Source of the DNA: Limisphaerales bacterium | GTDB taxonomy: Bacteria > Verrucomicrobiota > Verrucomicrobiia > Limisphaerales > UBA1100 | Direction: 5' to 3' | Length of the DNA: 57,539 nucleotides | Assembly (NCBI GenBank): GCA_014382585.1 | Contig: JACNJL010000049.1 | Coordinates: 1-57,539, forward strand | Shown: one piece after another, positions 9,644-18,273 of the stretch | How positions within the stretch are numbered: position 1 is the stretch's first letter | Layout: the number at the start of each line of letters is the position of its first letter | Made by a program: the position numbers and the translations under genes | The notes under the pieces: model-generated | Told to the model about the DNA's origin: nothing | Databases searched by the model: none | What the model saw: only the letters and a program-made list of their open reading frames with translations

Positions 9644-9697
9644 GGTAGGGCGTGCTCTCCGAGCGCGCCGTGGCGGTTTCGGAGAAACCGCCCTACC
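9644..9697. repeat. Paired REP element (BIME-like), family 1
   Basis: A 54-bp element of two head-to-head palindromes: GGTAGGGCGTGCTCTCCGAG followed by the GGCGGTTTCGGAGAAACCGC half, ending CCCTACC. Both outer ends are GGTAGGG/CCCTACC inverted repeats. It separates the RAYT gene from the 3' end of the Sel1-repeat gene. Confidence 0.9.
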
Positions 9698-9698
9698 A

Positions 9699-10958
9699 TC
9701 ATTTCAGTAGTCGCGGATTCTTTTCAATCATCTCCTTGACCATGGCTTCGGCTTTGGCGAGTTGTTCGGGGGTTAAGCGCTTCATGAGGAATTCTTTGCC
9801 CTGCTTGGATTTCTTATCTCCGTTGGTTGCGGCAATGACATTCCACGCATAGGATTTCAAGAAATCTTTCTCAATACCAAATTGGCCCGAATAATAAATA
9901 TTCGCAAGAAGTCCCTGTGCGTCGGGGTTTCCATTTTCCGCTGCTTGTTGCAGCAATTTAAATCCTTTGCCTACGTCCTTGCCTATTCCAAAAAGCCCAG
10001 CCAGATATGATTGCGCAAGCATAAATTGAGCAATGGGGTCCCTTTGCACGGCTGCGGTGCGAATCAGGCTAATTCCGCTTTCAATGTCTTTCTCTACACC
10101 CTCTTGACCTGTCAACAATACTACACCAAGCATGGATCGCGCCATCGCAGGTCCTTGTTTTGCTGAGGCGCGCATCAGTGCAAGGCCCTTATCTATGTCC
10201 TTTTCCACACCAGAAGCTAATGACAATTCCTCGAATAAATAAGCAGTTCCAAGAACAAACATTCCGAGGGGGCTTCCTTGTATAACGGATTCCTTTAAAT
10301 GCTGCATCCCTTTTGCCACGTTTTTCTCCAAGCCCAGCTCGCCCTCTTTCTGCAACGCTCCAATTACCGCCTTGGCATTTGGCAAGTTTTGGTTCGCGGC
10401 TTTGCGAAGCCACTTCAGCGCCTCCTTTTCATCTTTCTTCACTCCCCTTCCACTATGGTACATGTCGCCAATCGCACTCTGTGCTTCAGGCAAATCCTGC
10501 TTTGCTGCTTTCAGCTTCCATTGAAATGCCTCACTGTAGTTTCTGTTAACGCCTCTTCCGTATCCATACATTTGGCCTAAACAGTATTGGGCATAGGCAT
10601 TTCCCTGTTTGGCCAAGGCGCGCAATCCGGGCGCGGCTTCCTTGTACAGCACTTCAGCTTTTTCCGTGTCTTGCGGGATGCCCACTCCGGCGAAGTGGGC
10701 AGAAGCAACGTGATATTTAGCGATGAGGTTGCCTTGTTTGGCTGAACGGGATGCCCACTTATAGGATTCGATTCTGTCCACCTTCACCCCTTTTCCCCAG
10801 TAGTAGAAATTGGCCAGTCGAGCCTGAGCCTCGGCATCGCCCTTTTCCGCCAAGGCCAAGAGTGATTTGAAATCCTTTGGCAAGGGGGTGGCCTTGTCCG
10901 CGCCAAGTGCGGGCATGACCAGAATGAGGCTTAGTAGATAAAGGGAGAATTGCTTCAT
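9699..10958 (-). CDS. Exported Sel1-like repeat protein
   Basis: The ATG at 10958 gives MKQFSLYLLSLILVMPALGAD, a signal peptide. Frame-open codons upstream to 11102 run back through the REP element and are not coding. The mature protein of about 400 residues is almost entirely Sel1-like repeats, alpha-solenoid units of about 36 residues recognised by A-x-x-x-L-G/A-x-x-Y-x-x-G-x-G-V-x-x-D patterns. Examples are ANFYYWGKGVKVDRIESYKW, GQMYGYGRGVNRNYSEAFQW, GDMYHSGRGVKKDEKEALKW and ANIYYSGQFGIEKDFLKSYA. Sel1 solenoids are usually protein-interaction scaffolds, and no enzymatic domain is seen. The gene is bracketed by inverted copies of the same 54-bp REP pair. Its AT content is somewhat higher than that of its neighbours. 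Likely periplasmic; partner unknown. Confidence 0.85.
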   Translation of the reverse strand: MKQFSLYLLSLILVMPALGADKATPLPKDFKSLLALAEKGDAEAQARLANFYYWGKGVKVDRIESYKWASRSAKQGNLIAKYHVASAHFAGVGIPQDTEKAEVLYKEAAPGLRALAKQGNAYAQYCLGQMYGYGRGVNRNYSEAFQWKLKAAKQDLPEAQSAIGDMYHSGRGVKKDEKEALKWLRKAANQNLPNAKAVIGALQKEGELGLEKNVAKGMQHLKESVIQGSPLGMFVLGTAYLFEELSLASGVEKDIDKGLALMRASAKQGPAMARSMLGVVLLTGQEGVEKDIESGISLIRTAAVQRDPIAQFMLAQSYLAGLFGIGKDVGKGFKLLQQAAENGNPDAQGLLANIYYSGQFGIEKDFLKSYAWNVIAATNGDKKSKQGKEFLMKRLTPEQLAKAEAMVKEMIEKNPRLLK

Positions 10959-11022
10959 GCCCAAATTAAAGCGCACCCATTGCAGGGTGTAAATTATTTT
11001 CCTAATTGAATACCGCTGTTGA

Positions 11023-11076
11023 GGTAGGGCGGTTTCTCCGAAACCGCCTTGGCGCGCTCGGAGAGCACGCCCTACC
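11023..11076. repeat. Paired REP element (BIME-like), family 1, inverted copy
   Basis: A 54-bp element identical at 52 of 54 positions to the reverse complement of the copy at 9644-9697. Only the two central bases differ. It lies upstream of the Sel1-repeat gene and downstream of the aldolase/dehydrogenase gene. Confidence 0.9.
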
Positions 11077-11122
11077 TTGGGCCCGGCGTGTTCGGGAACC
11101 AATTATGTTATGGTGGGTTTGT

Positions 11123-13351
11123 TTACCGCAAAAACGCCTCGTGCAATCCGCCGTCGACGCTGATGACTTGGCCGCAGGTTTTGTTGAGGCGTTTTGTTAG
11201 TAGAAGATAAAACGCTTCGGCCTGGTCTTCGGGGGTGATCGGGTCGTTGGTCAAGGTGCGGCTGGCATAGAATTTGGCCAGCTTGCGGCGCAGGGAATCG
11301 TCGCTTTCTTTTTCGGTGTACTTGATTCCGTATTTGGCGAGGGAGCCAATGACGCGGTCGCGCGGGAACATGCTGCTGCCCTGCACCACGGTGGCCGGAG
11401 CCACGGCGTTGACGCGCACGGTGGGGGCCAGTTCGATGGCCAGTTCACGGACGAGATGGTTCGCGGCGGCCTTGGAGGTGTCGTAGGCGACGCTTCCTTT
11501 CTTGGCGACGACGGCGTTGGCGCTGGTGGTGAGGATAAGATTGCCGTTGAGGCCCTGCTCGCGCCAGGTGTTGGCGGCTTCGTCGCCGACGATGTAGCTG
11601 CCTTTGACGTTGACGCCGAAGGTGAAGTCCCATTTGTCATCCGGAATGTGGCCGGTGGTGTCGCTGGGCCAGAAAACGCCGGCGGTGACACAGATGCTGT
11701 CGAACCCGCCGTAGGCGAGGGCGACGTCATCGAGCATGGCGCGCACGCTGGCGCGGTCGGTGATGTTGCAGGCGAGGCCGATGGCGGGTCCGCAGTTGCT
11801 AATGCCGCTGCCGGCGATGCCGATGCCCACGCCGTATTGGTCGGTGATTTCCTTGGCGGTGGCTTGGGCGGCGGCGAGGTTCATGTCCACGCACACAACA
11901 TGCGCGCCATCGCGCACTACGCGATGGGCCACCTCGCGGCCGATGCCGCTGCCGGCGCCGATGACCACGATGACCTGACGAGCGAGTTCCTTCTCGGCGG
12001 GCATGCGCTGCAGCTTGGCTTCTTCGAGCGCCCAGTATTCGATGTCGAAGGCTTCCTGTTGTGGGAGGGCGATGTATTTGTCAATCGCCTCGGCGCCGCG
12101 CATGACTTCCACGGCACAGTTGTAAAACTCCGCGGTCACGCGGCTTTCGCTTTTGTTTTTGCCCCACGCAATCATCCCGCAACCGGGGATGAGCATCACC
12201 GTGGGGTTCGCATCGCGCATCGCGGGCGAGCCGGGGCGCTTGCAGTTTTTGTAGTAGGTCGCGTAATCCTTGCGGTACTGCTTGAGGCCGGCAGTCAGCT
12301 CGGCTTTCAAAGTCTCGACGTATTGATCCACAAAGGCGTCGTCGAGCTTCTTGTTTTTCACAGCCTTGAGCGGCACGTAGAGCGGCTTGATTTTGGTGCG
12401 CAGGAAATGGTCCGGGCAGCTGGTGCCCAGTTCGGCCAGTCGTCCGGCGTCTTTGCTGTTCACAAAACGCAGAATGGTGTCGTCGTCCTGGATGGTGCCG
12501 ATGAAGCGCTTCTGTTGGCTCACTTGGCCGCGCAGCCACGGGAGCAGCTTGGCGAACACTTTGCGGCGGACCTTCTCGGGCAGCGTGGCGTGTTTCTGGC
12601 CGCCGAAGGCTTTCTTGTCGCCGCCCTTTTTCTTGTAGGCCTTTTCGATGTAGGCGGAGGCTTTCTCGATGAGATCGAGCGAGAGATAGTAGCAATCCTT
12701 CTCGTCATCGGCCCAGTTAATCAGGCCGTGCTGGCCAAGCATCACACCCTTGGCCTTCGGATTCTTGGCGGAGACCTCCTGCAAGGCGAGGCCCAGCTCG
12801 AAGCCCGGGCGAAGCCATGGTGTCCAGACAATGTCGTTGCCGTACACTTCCTTGGTGATCTTCTTGGAATTCTTGGACGCACAAATCGCGATGGGCGCGT
12901 TCGGGTGCGTGTGGTCCACGTGTGTGCCGGGCACAAACGAGTGCAGCGGCGTGTCGATGGACGATGCGCGCGGGTTGAGGTTAAACGTGCAGTGTGGATA
13001 CATCCCCACCATTTCGTCCTCGGCCGGCGTCTTAGGGCCGCGCTTTTTCTTGTTCGCGTAGACATTTTGCAGCGCGATCAGTTTCTCCTGATAGAGCGAG
13101 GCGAAATTCTCTTTCTTGGACGTGCGCAAATCGCCGCCCGACCCCTTCACCCAAAGCACTTCGACCGACTCGCCCGTCAGCGGATCAGTCTCCATGAGCT
13201 TGCTGGAGGTATTGCCGCCGCCGGTGTTGGTGATGCGCTGATCGCTGCCCAGCTTGTTGGAGCGATAGATGAGCCGATTGGCCGGATCCAGTTTCTTGAC
13301 CTCGCTATCCTTCCAGAGGTCGTTCACGTATTTATATTGCTTCTTCGCCAT
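11123..13351 (-). CDS. Bifunctional rhamnulose-1-phosphate aldolase/short-chain dehydrogenase type protein
   Basis: A 742-residue fusion. Residues about 1-430 form a class II aldolase (adducin-like) domain: an N-terminal TNTGGGNTSSK phosphate-binding loop, then the metal-binding HVDHTHPNAP near residue 147, and GQHGLINW further on. Residues about 455-742 are a short-chain dehydrogenase: GAGSGIGREVA near 460, the catalytic Tyr-Lys in VAYDTSKAAANHLV near 620, and the C-terminal GQVISVDGG. This is the known RhaD-aldolase/ADH architecture, in which the aldolase cleaves L-rhamnulose-1-phosphate to DHAP and L-lactaldehyde and the dehydrogenase oxidises or reduces the aldehyde. The start ATG at 13351 is preceded by an AAGG-type ribosome-binding site. 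No rhamnose isomerase or kinase is adjacent, so the exact sugar is inferred from the family only. Confidence 0.85.
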   Translation of the reverse strand: MAKKQYKYVNDLWKDSEVKKLDPANRLIYRSNKLGSDQRITNTGGGNTSSKLMETDPLTGESVEVLWVKGSGGDLRTSKKENFASLYQEKLIALQNVYANKKKRGPKTPAEDEMVGMYPHCTFNLNPRASSIDTPLHSFVPGTHVDHTHPNAPIAICASKNSKKITKEVYGNDIVWTPWLRPGFELGLALQEVSAKNPKAKGVMLGQHGLINWADDEKDCYYLSLDLIEKASAYIEKAYKKKGGDKKAFGGQKHATLPEKVRRKVFAKLLPWLRGQVSQQKRFIGTIQDDDTILRFVNSKDAGRLAELGTSCPDHFLRTKIKPLYVPLKAVKNKKLDDAFVDQYVETLKAELTAGLKQYRKDYATYYKNCKRPGSPAMRDANPTVMLIPGCGMIAWGKNKSESRVTAEFYNCAVEVMRGAEAIDKYIALPQQEAFDIEYWALEEAKLQRMPAEKELARQVIVVIGAGSGIGREVAHRVVRDGAHVVCVDMNLAAAQATAKEITDQYGVGIGIAGSGISNCGPAIGLACNITDRASVRAMLDDVALAYGGFDSICVTAGVFWPSDTTGHIPDDKWDFTFGVNVKGSYIVGDEAANTWREQGLNGNLILTTSANAVVAKKGSVAYDTSKAAANHLVRELAIELAPTVRVNAVAPATVVQGSSMFPRDRVIGSLAKYGIKYTEKESDDSLRRKLAKFYASRTLTNDPITPEDQAEAFYLLLTKRLNKTCGQVISVDGGLHEAFLR

Positions 13352-13658
13352 AAAAATTTACCTTCACAAAAATTCGGGGCGCCCTTTCTCGGCCAAAACC
13401 GCCGTCAATTCAAGATTATTGCTGGGGGCTGGGCAACTGCAACCAACGTCACAACCCGGCTCCCGCACTGATGGGAATCGTATTCACGCTGGCCGGCGAC
13501 AGTCCGGCCGAACGACTTCCGCCTGCGTTTTTCTCTCGGTACGGTTGGTAGTGCCGTTGCGGCGAAGAGGAAACATCGACACGAAATAACCCGCTCCCTC
13601 CGCCTCTTCTCCCTGAACAACATTTACACCGGTGCCGCTGAAGCGTACGGTAGCAGGC
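13352..13658. other. Divergent intergenic region with one GC-rich hairpin
   Basis: This 307-bp stretch lies between the divergent aldolase/dehydrogenase and DUF2726 genes. The only structure I see is a perfect 6-bp stem at 13491-13509 (GGCCGG, 7-nt loop, CCGGCC) without a U tract. It presumably holds the promoters of both genes, but no convincing -35/-10 pair stands out, and I see no tRNA or other RNA gene. Confidence 0.4.
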
Positions 13659-14168
13659 ATGTTTAATAGCATGACAATCATCCTGGTTGGAGTTTTACTG
13701 GTGCTGGTCATTGCGGCCTTCATTTTTTTAAAAATCCAGGGCAAAGAGGAACCGGCGCAGGGGGCATATGTGTCCAGAGGCGCTTTGATGACTCCGGCCG
13801 AACAGGAGTTTTTTCGTGTCTTGAGGAGTTCGCTCCCCATTGAACATTACCAGATATTCTCAAAGGTACGGATGGCGGATATTGTGGACGTCAAAAAAGG
13901 CATGGAAAAAAAGTCTCGAACCCGTGCGCTCAACAGAATTATTTCAAAGCATGTAGACTTTCTGCTGTGCAATCCGATCGACTCCTCAATCTATGCGGTG
14001 GTGGAACTCGATGACTCTTCTCACAACAGGCAATCACAGAAGCGCAATGATGCATTCAAAAATGAGACGTTTGCCGCATGCGCTATCCCGTTGGTGCGGT
14101 TTCCTGTAAAGGCTTCGTACAGCCCAGAAGAAATTGCCGCGCAAATAAACTCGGCCTTTGGCAGGTGA
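13659..14168 (+). CDS. Membrane-anchored DUF2726 protein
   Basis: The chosen ATG at 13659 gives [25 protein letters not shown], one N-terminal transmembrane helix. GTG 13632 and ATG 13671 are alternatives. The cytoplasmic domain of about 140 residues matches DUF2726: [23 protein letters not shown], then HVDFLLCN, then [13 protein letters not shown]2726 is a restriction-endonuclease-like fold, and the acidic VVELDDSSH segment corresponds to its core. The domain is found fused to topoisomerase zinc fingers or helicases elsewhere, but its activity is not established. The stop is 4 bp before the ATG of the release-factor-like gene, so the two are probably translationally coupled. Confidence 0.75.
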   Translation: MFNSMTIILVGVLLVLVIAAFIFLKIQGKEEPAQGAYVSRGALMTPAEQEFFRVLRSSLPIEHYQIFSKVRMADIVDVKKGMEKKSRTRALNRIISKHVDFLLCNPIDSSIYAVVELDDSSHNRQSQKRNDAFKNETFAACAIPLVRFPVKASYSPEEIAAQINSAFGR

Positions 14169-14172
14169 TGGA

Positions 14173-14520
14173 ATGATTTCCATTCCCGATTCCAATGCAG
14201 ATCTCTCAAAGCAATGCGAGGTCCAGACCTATCGCGCATCGGCAAAAGGCGGCCAGCACGTCAATAAAACCGAGAGCGCGGTGCGGATCACCCACCGGGA
14301 AACGAAAATCGTTGTGATCTGTCAGGACGAGCGCAGTCAGTATCGCAATAAGCAAATTGCATTTTCCCGGTTACGGAAAAAGCTGGAAGCATTAAACAAC
14401 AAACGAAAAAAGCGAATCCCCACCCGGGCCACCAAAGGTTCCAAAGAAAGACGGCTTAAGGCCAAAAAGAATCAATCCACAAAAAAGGACTTTCGCAAAA
14501 GGCCCCTTGGGGAGGAATAA
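14173..14520 (+). CDS. Small GGQ class I release-factor-like protein (ArfB-like)
   Basis: A 115-residue protein with the peptidyl-tRNA hydrolysis motif of class I release factors: [19 protein letters not shown], with Gly26-Gly27-Gln28. It lacks the codon-recognition domains 2 and 4 of RF1/RF2. The C-terminus is a strongly basic tail ([18 protein letters not shown] and on), as in ArfB/ICT1, where such a tail enters the empty mRNA channel of stalled ribosomes. I therefore infer a ribosome-rescue hydrolase. A generic 'peptide chain release factor-like protein' of unknown target is the alternative. The start at 14173 is preceded by GGTGATGGA. It is in an apparent operon with the upstream DUF2726 gene. 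Confidence 0.8.
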   Translation: MISIPDSNADLSKQCEVQTYRASAKGGQHVNKTESAVRITHRETKIVVICQDERSQYRNKQIAFSRLRKKLEALNNKRKKRIPTRATKGSKERRLKAKKNQSTKKDFRKRPLGEE

Positions 14521-14636
14521 ACCAATTGGCAGGCAGCAAAGAAGGGGGCTTATGAAGGGACGAATTTTGTATGCCCCTTGATGATGCCTTTCATTGGCTC
14601 GGAGTCAGGATTTTTTGGGAAAATCAGTTGTTCCCC

Positions 14637-15461
14637 ATGAAACGGCCGATTACAATTTTTCGCATGAGAATTTACTTCTGCGTCCTGCTACTTGGCCTGA
14701 ATTCAATAACAGCCACCTCGGCTGAGAAATGGAAACTAGTGTGGTCCGATGAATTCAATGGCAAGCAACTCGATTACTCGAAATGGGGCGTGGAAGAAAA
14801 TGCATTCGGAGGCGGCAATCAAGAATTGCAAATTTACACCGACCGCAAAAAAAATATTCGCGTGGAAAACGGGCGGCTGATCATTGAGGCACACAAAGAC
14901 AACGCGCAGATTGCCGGGACCCAACGGCAGTTTTCTTCGGGGCGCATTCGCACCAAGCACCGCGGCGATTGGTGCTATGGCAAATTCGAAATCCGCGCCA
15001 AGCTGCCCGCCGGCCAAGGCCTTTGGCCCGCGATTTGGATGCTGCCCACCAACGACAAATTTGGTTCTTGGGCGGCCAGTGGCGAGATTGATATTATGGA
15101 ATTTCGTGGCCACGAACCCAATACCTATCACGGCACACTTCATTTCGGTGGCTTGTGGCCGAATAACCGGCAATCCACCGGCAAGCTTAAGTTGGCGGAA
15201 GGAAACTTCACAGATGTCTTTCGCACCTTCGGTATCGAGTGGGAAGCCGGAGAAATTCGCTGGTATCTGGACGGCAAGCTCTGGCAAACAAAAAAGAAGT
15301 GGGACACCGTGGGCGGTAAGTTTCCCGCGCCCTTTACTGAGCCATTTCACCTCGTGTTGAATCTTGCAGTAGGGGGGGGATTCCCAGGGAATCCAAATGC
15401 TCAGACGTCATTTCCATCTAAAATGGAAGTGGATTGGGTACGCGTGTATCAGCGGAAATAG
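14637..15461 (+). CDS. Secreted GH16 glycoside hydrolase (beta-glucanase/laminarinase type)
   Basis: The protein has about 274 residues. The leader MRIYFCVLLLGLNSITATSA is a signal peptide. The ATG at 14637 adds nine residues before it and ATG 14664 is equally possible. The catalytic GH16 motif EIDIME is present, with nucleophile Glu150, Asp152 and acid/base Glu155 when counted from 14637. It is surrounded by typical family sequence: WSDEFNG, GRLIIEAHKD, SSGRIRTKH, GLWPAIWMLP, and a C-terminal MEVDWVRVYQ. GH16 enzymes with this motif hydrolyse internal beta-1,3 or beta-1,3/1,4 glucans, or sulfated galactans such as agar and carrageenan. The loops do not let me choose, although the WPAIWMLP/EIDIME combination is most common in laminarinases. 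A sulfatase follows on the same strand. Confidence 0.9.
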   Translation: MKRPITIFRMRIYFCVLLLGLNSITATSAEKWKLVWSDEFNGKQLDYSKWGVEENAFGGGNQELQIYTDRKKNIRVENGRLIIEAHKDNAQIAGTQRQFSSGRIRTKHRGDWCYGKFEIRAKLPAGQGLWPAIWMLPTNDKFGSWAASGEIDIMEFRGHEPNTYHGTLHFGGLWPNNRQSTGKLKLAEGNFTDVFRTFGIEWEAGEIRWYLDGKLWQTKKKWDTVGGKFPAPFTEPFHLVLNLAVGGGFPGNPNAQTSFPSKMEVDWVRVYQRK

Positions 15462-15590
15462 TTTAATATTCCCGATGGATCGAAGCTGGGAACTTCAACC
15501 TCACCGATGCTCGTACGGGGCTGATTGGGTAGGCGATTCAAAATAAAACTTATCTTGATGGCGGTGGGTTTGGCTGGGAGGCTCTCCCGC

Positions 15591-18263
15591 GTGAAACGGA
15601 TTATTTGTATACTTGTTTTGGCCGGGTTGACTCTGGAAAGCGCCGCGCAGATTCGGCGGCCGAATATTGTGTTTGTGCTGGCGGATGATCTCGGTTGGGC
15701 GGAGCTGGGGTGTTACGGGAATGGGTTTAACGAGACGCCGAATCTGGATCGGTTGGCGAAGGAGGGGATGCGGTTTACGCAGGCGTATGCGGCGGCACCG
15801 GTGTGTTCGCCGTATCGGGCGGCGCTGCTTACGGGGCAACATCCGGCGCGCGTGGGCATCACGGATTATCTGCGTCCGAATTCCTCCAATGGTCTGCCGG
15901 TGAGTCAGGTGGCGTTGCCGGAAATTTTGGCGAAGCACGAGTACACGACGGGCATGGTGGGTAAGTGGCATCTGACGGGCTACAAACATCACGAGGCGGA
16001 GTTTGAACTGCGGCCGACGGACCATGGGTTTGGCTGGAACACGGGCAGCGAGGTGAAGGGCGTGGGCAACGGAGCGAATTTTTTCCCGTACGTGTTTCGC
16101 ACGCAGCCGATCTCGTGGATTGATCTGCCGAAGAGCAAGCTGGGCAAGGGCGAGTATTTGACCGACCGACTGAACCACGAGGCGGTGGAGTTTATTGAGC
16201 GGAACAAGGACCAGTCGTTTTTTCTCTACCTCAGCCATTACGCGCCGCACACGATCCTGAACGGCCGGCCGGATCTCGTGGAAAAATACCGCCGCAAACA
16301 CAAGCCGGGGGCGAGCACGCGCGCCCGCGAACGGTGCTATCTTTGTCAGGATTCCGGTCTCAAGGGGGATGCCTGTCATCACTGGGCCGGTTCGCATAAT
16401 CCGCATTTGGCGGCGATGCTGGAGAGCATTGATGACGGGATTGGAATGATCGATCGCAAGCTGCGCGAGCTGGGGATTGATCGGGATACGATTTTTATTT
16501 TTAGCAGCGACAATGGCGGCGAGACCAACGTGACCTCGAACGCGCCGTTGCGCGGCGGCAAAAGCCAGCTCTATGAGGGCGGCATTCGTGTGCCGTTGAT
16601 CGTGCGCTGGCCGAATGGCAAGGTGCCAGCGGGGAGCACAACATCGCGGCCGGTGGTGAATCATGATTTTTACCCGACCTTTATGGAGGCGGCGGACATC
16701 GATCCTGATCCGGGCCAAAAGCTGGATGGCGTGTCGATGCTACCCACACTGCGTTACCCGAATCGGGCGTCCAAGCGTGAGGCGTTGCATTGGCATTATC
16801 CGTTGGATAAACCGCATTTCCTCGGCGGCGTTTCTGGCGGCGCGATTCGCGTGGGCGACTGGAAGTTGATCGAGTTTTTTGATCCGGCAACCAAAGAAAA
16901 GCACGCGCTCTTTAATCTCGCGAAAGATCCCTCGGAGAAAACCAACCTCGCGGCGGCGGAGCCCCAGCGCGTGGCGGAGCTGCAGGGCCGGTTGGTCAAG
17001 TGGCGGACACAGGTGGGCGCGCGCATTCCCTCGCGACCGTTGCTGACTTCCCCTCGCGATTTGAAATTCGGCGATCATTTTTCCGAAGGGCAGGTAAGTG
17101 GCGGCTGGTTCTTCCAGAAGGAATGGCAGGTGGAACAGGGCGTGCTGCGGCGCAATGAAATCGCCGGCGAGAATAAGCGGATCTTTTACAAGAATCCGAA
17201 TTTCAAGGACGCGATGGTGCGGTTTGATTTTCAGTTTGATGGGGCGACTGATCTCCGGCTCGTGACCGGAGCCTCGGGTAACTACAACACGGTGATCCAC
17301 ATTCGGCGCGATCATTTTTATCTGCAAACGGCGATGGACGATCGCGGCCCGTGGTTCTCCATGCGGCACGGCGAATGCGCGTATGACTTTGTGCCGGGCC
17401 AATGGTACACGATGACCGTGGAGTTTCTCGGCGATGAAGCAGTGGCGCATCTCGATGCCGAACATCTCGTGTACGCCAAGCATCCGATCATTGACCAGGA
17501 GCGCACCTACTTCGCGCTGCAGGTCGATCGCGCCGGGGCGGCGTTTGATAATCTGCAGGTGTTCACCGCCGGCCGGCATCGCGATCACGAGATCAATCGC
17601 GCGCGGATTGCGAAATTGTCCGGGAAATTTCCGGTGAAGCAATCGCCGCAAGACGCCTACGAGATTCGAAAACGCAACACGCACGCGCAACTGCATCTCC
17701 ACGATGCCAAATACCGCAAGCTGATGACGGCGGTGGATACGTTGGACGCGGAAAAGAAAAAGCGTTTCCCGGCTGTATTCAGCACGAACAAAACCTTCCG
17801 GAAAAAGATCGCGGAGCAACGCAAGAAACTGCACGCGGAAGATCCCGTTTATAAGGAGACCCTCTTCGCGACCCACCGCGCCAACCGCGCGATGGAGGCG
17901 TATCTCAAGGAACAGAATCCGGCGATCGAGTCGGGCCCGGAGGCCAGCCGCAAGGCGGTGTTGGAACGGACGCGCCTGAAACACCGGAACGATCCGGCTT
18001 ATCAGAAGCTCGCCGCGGCCGCCGCCGCCGCGCAACGCAAGCTGGAGGCGGGTTACCCACAGTTGTTTGTGTCCGACGACGCGATCAAAGCCAAACGCGA
18101 CGCCGCGCGGGAGGCAATCAAGGCCCTGCCGGATTACAAGGAGCTGACGGCGAAACGCGCCGCGGCTTATCGTGAGCAGCAGGATTATTTGCACGGGAGC
18201 GATTCGCAACTTGCGGCGCTGCAGCAGCAGGTACAGAAACTAAACGATCAGGAGAAAAAATAA
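15591..18263 (+). CDS. Secreted sulfatase with C-terminal beta-sandwich and coiled-coil extension
   Basis: The GTG start at 15591 is preceded by GGGAGG at good spacing and gives a signal peptide (VKRIICILVLAGLTLESAAQ). Residues about 22-490 are a type I sulfatase: DDLGWAELGC metal site, CSPYRAALLTG with the formylglycine precursor Cys72, GKWHLTG, and FSSDNGGE. A CSPxR-type cysteine needs a formylglycine-generating enzyme, which is not in the window. An unusual Cys/His insertion (CYLCQDSGLKGDACHHW) lies near residue 248, before the common HNPHLAAMLESIDDGIG. Residues about 500-680 look like a concanavalin/DUF1080-type beta-sandwich (FSEGQVSGGWFFQKEWQVE to FDNLQVFTAG). The last 200 residues are charged, helical and repetitive. 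The gene ends 10 bp before the GH127 gene. The substrate is unknown. Confidence 0.9.
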   Translation: MKRIICILVLAGLTLESAAQIRRPNIVFVLADDLGWAELGCYGNGFNETPNLDRLAKEGMRFTQAYAAAPVCSPYRAALLTGQHPARVGITDYLRPNSSNGLPVSQVALPEILAKHEYTTGMVGKWHLTGYKHHEAEFELRPTDHGFGWNTGSEVKGVGNGANFFPYVFRTQPISWIDLPKSKLGKGEYLTDRLNHEAVEFIERNKDQSFFLYLSHYAPHTILNGRPDLVEKYRRKHKPGASTRARERCYLCQDSGLKGDACHHWAGSHNPHLAAMLESIDDGIGMIDRKLRELGIDRDTIFIFSSDNGGETNVTSNAPLRGGKSQLYEGGIRVPLIVRWPNGKVPAGSTTSRPVVNHDFYPTFMEAADIDPDPGQKLDGVSMLPTLRYPNRASKREALHWHYPLDKPHFLGGVSGGAIRVGDWKLIEFFDPATKEKHALFNLAKDPSEKTNLAAAEPQRVAELQGRLVKWRTQVGARIPSRPLLTSPRDLKFGDHFSEGQVSGGWFFQKEWQVEQGVLRRNEIAGENKRIFYKNPNFKDAMVRFDFQFDGATDLRLVTGASGNYNTVIHIRRDHFYLQTAMDDRGPWFSMRHGECAYDFVPGQWYTMTVEFLGDEAVAHLDAEHLVYAKHPIIDQERTYFALQVDRAGAAFDNLQVFTAGRHRDHEINRARIAKLSGKFPVKQSPQDAYEIRKRNTHAQLHLHDAKYRKLMTAVDTLDAEKKKRFPAVFSTNKTFRKKIAEQRKKLHAEDPVYKETLFATHRANRAMEAYLKEQNPAIESGPEASRKAVLERTRLKHRNDPAYQKLAAAAAAAQRKLEAGYPQLFVSDDAIKAKRDAAREAIKALPDYKELTAKRAAAYREQQDYLHGSDSQLAALQQQVQKLNDQEKK

Positions 18264-18273
18264 TTTACCCATC

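Noticed and set aside
11456-13471. Plus-strand frame of 671 codons antisense to the aldolase/dehydrogenase
   Set aside because: The minus strand shows full aldolase and SDR motifs; the plus frame is low in recognisable structure and is a codon-bias shadow.
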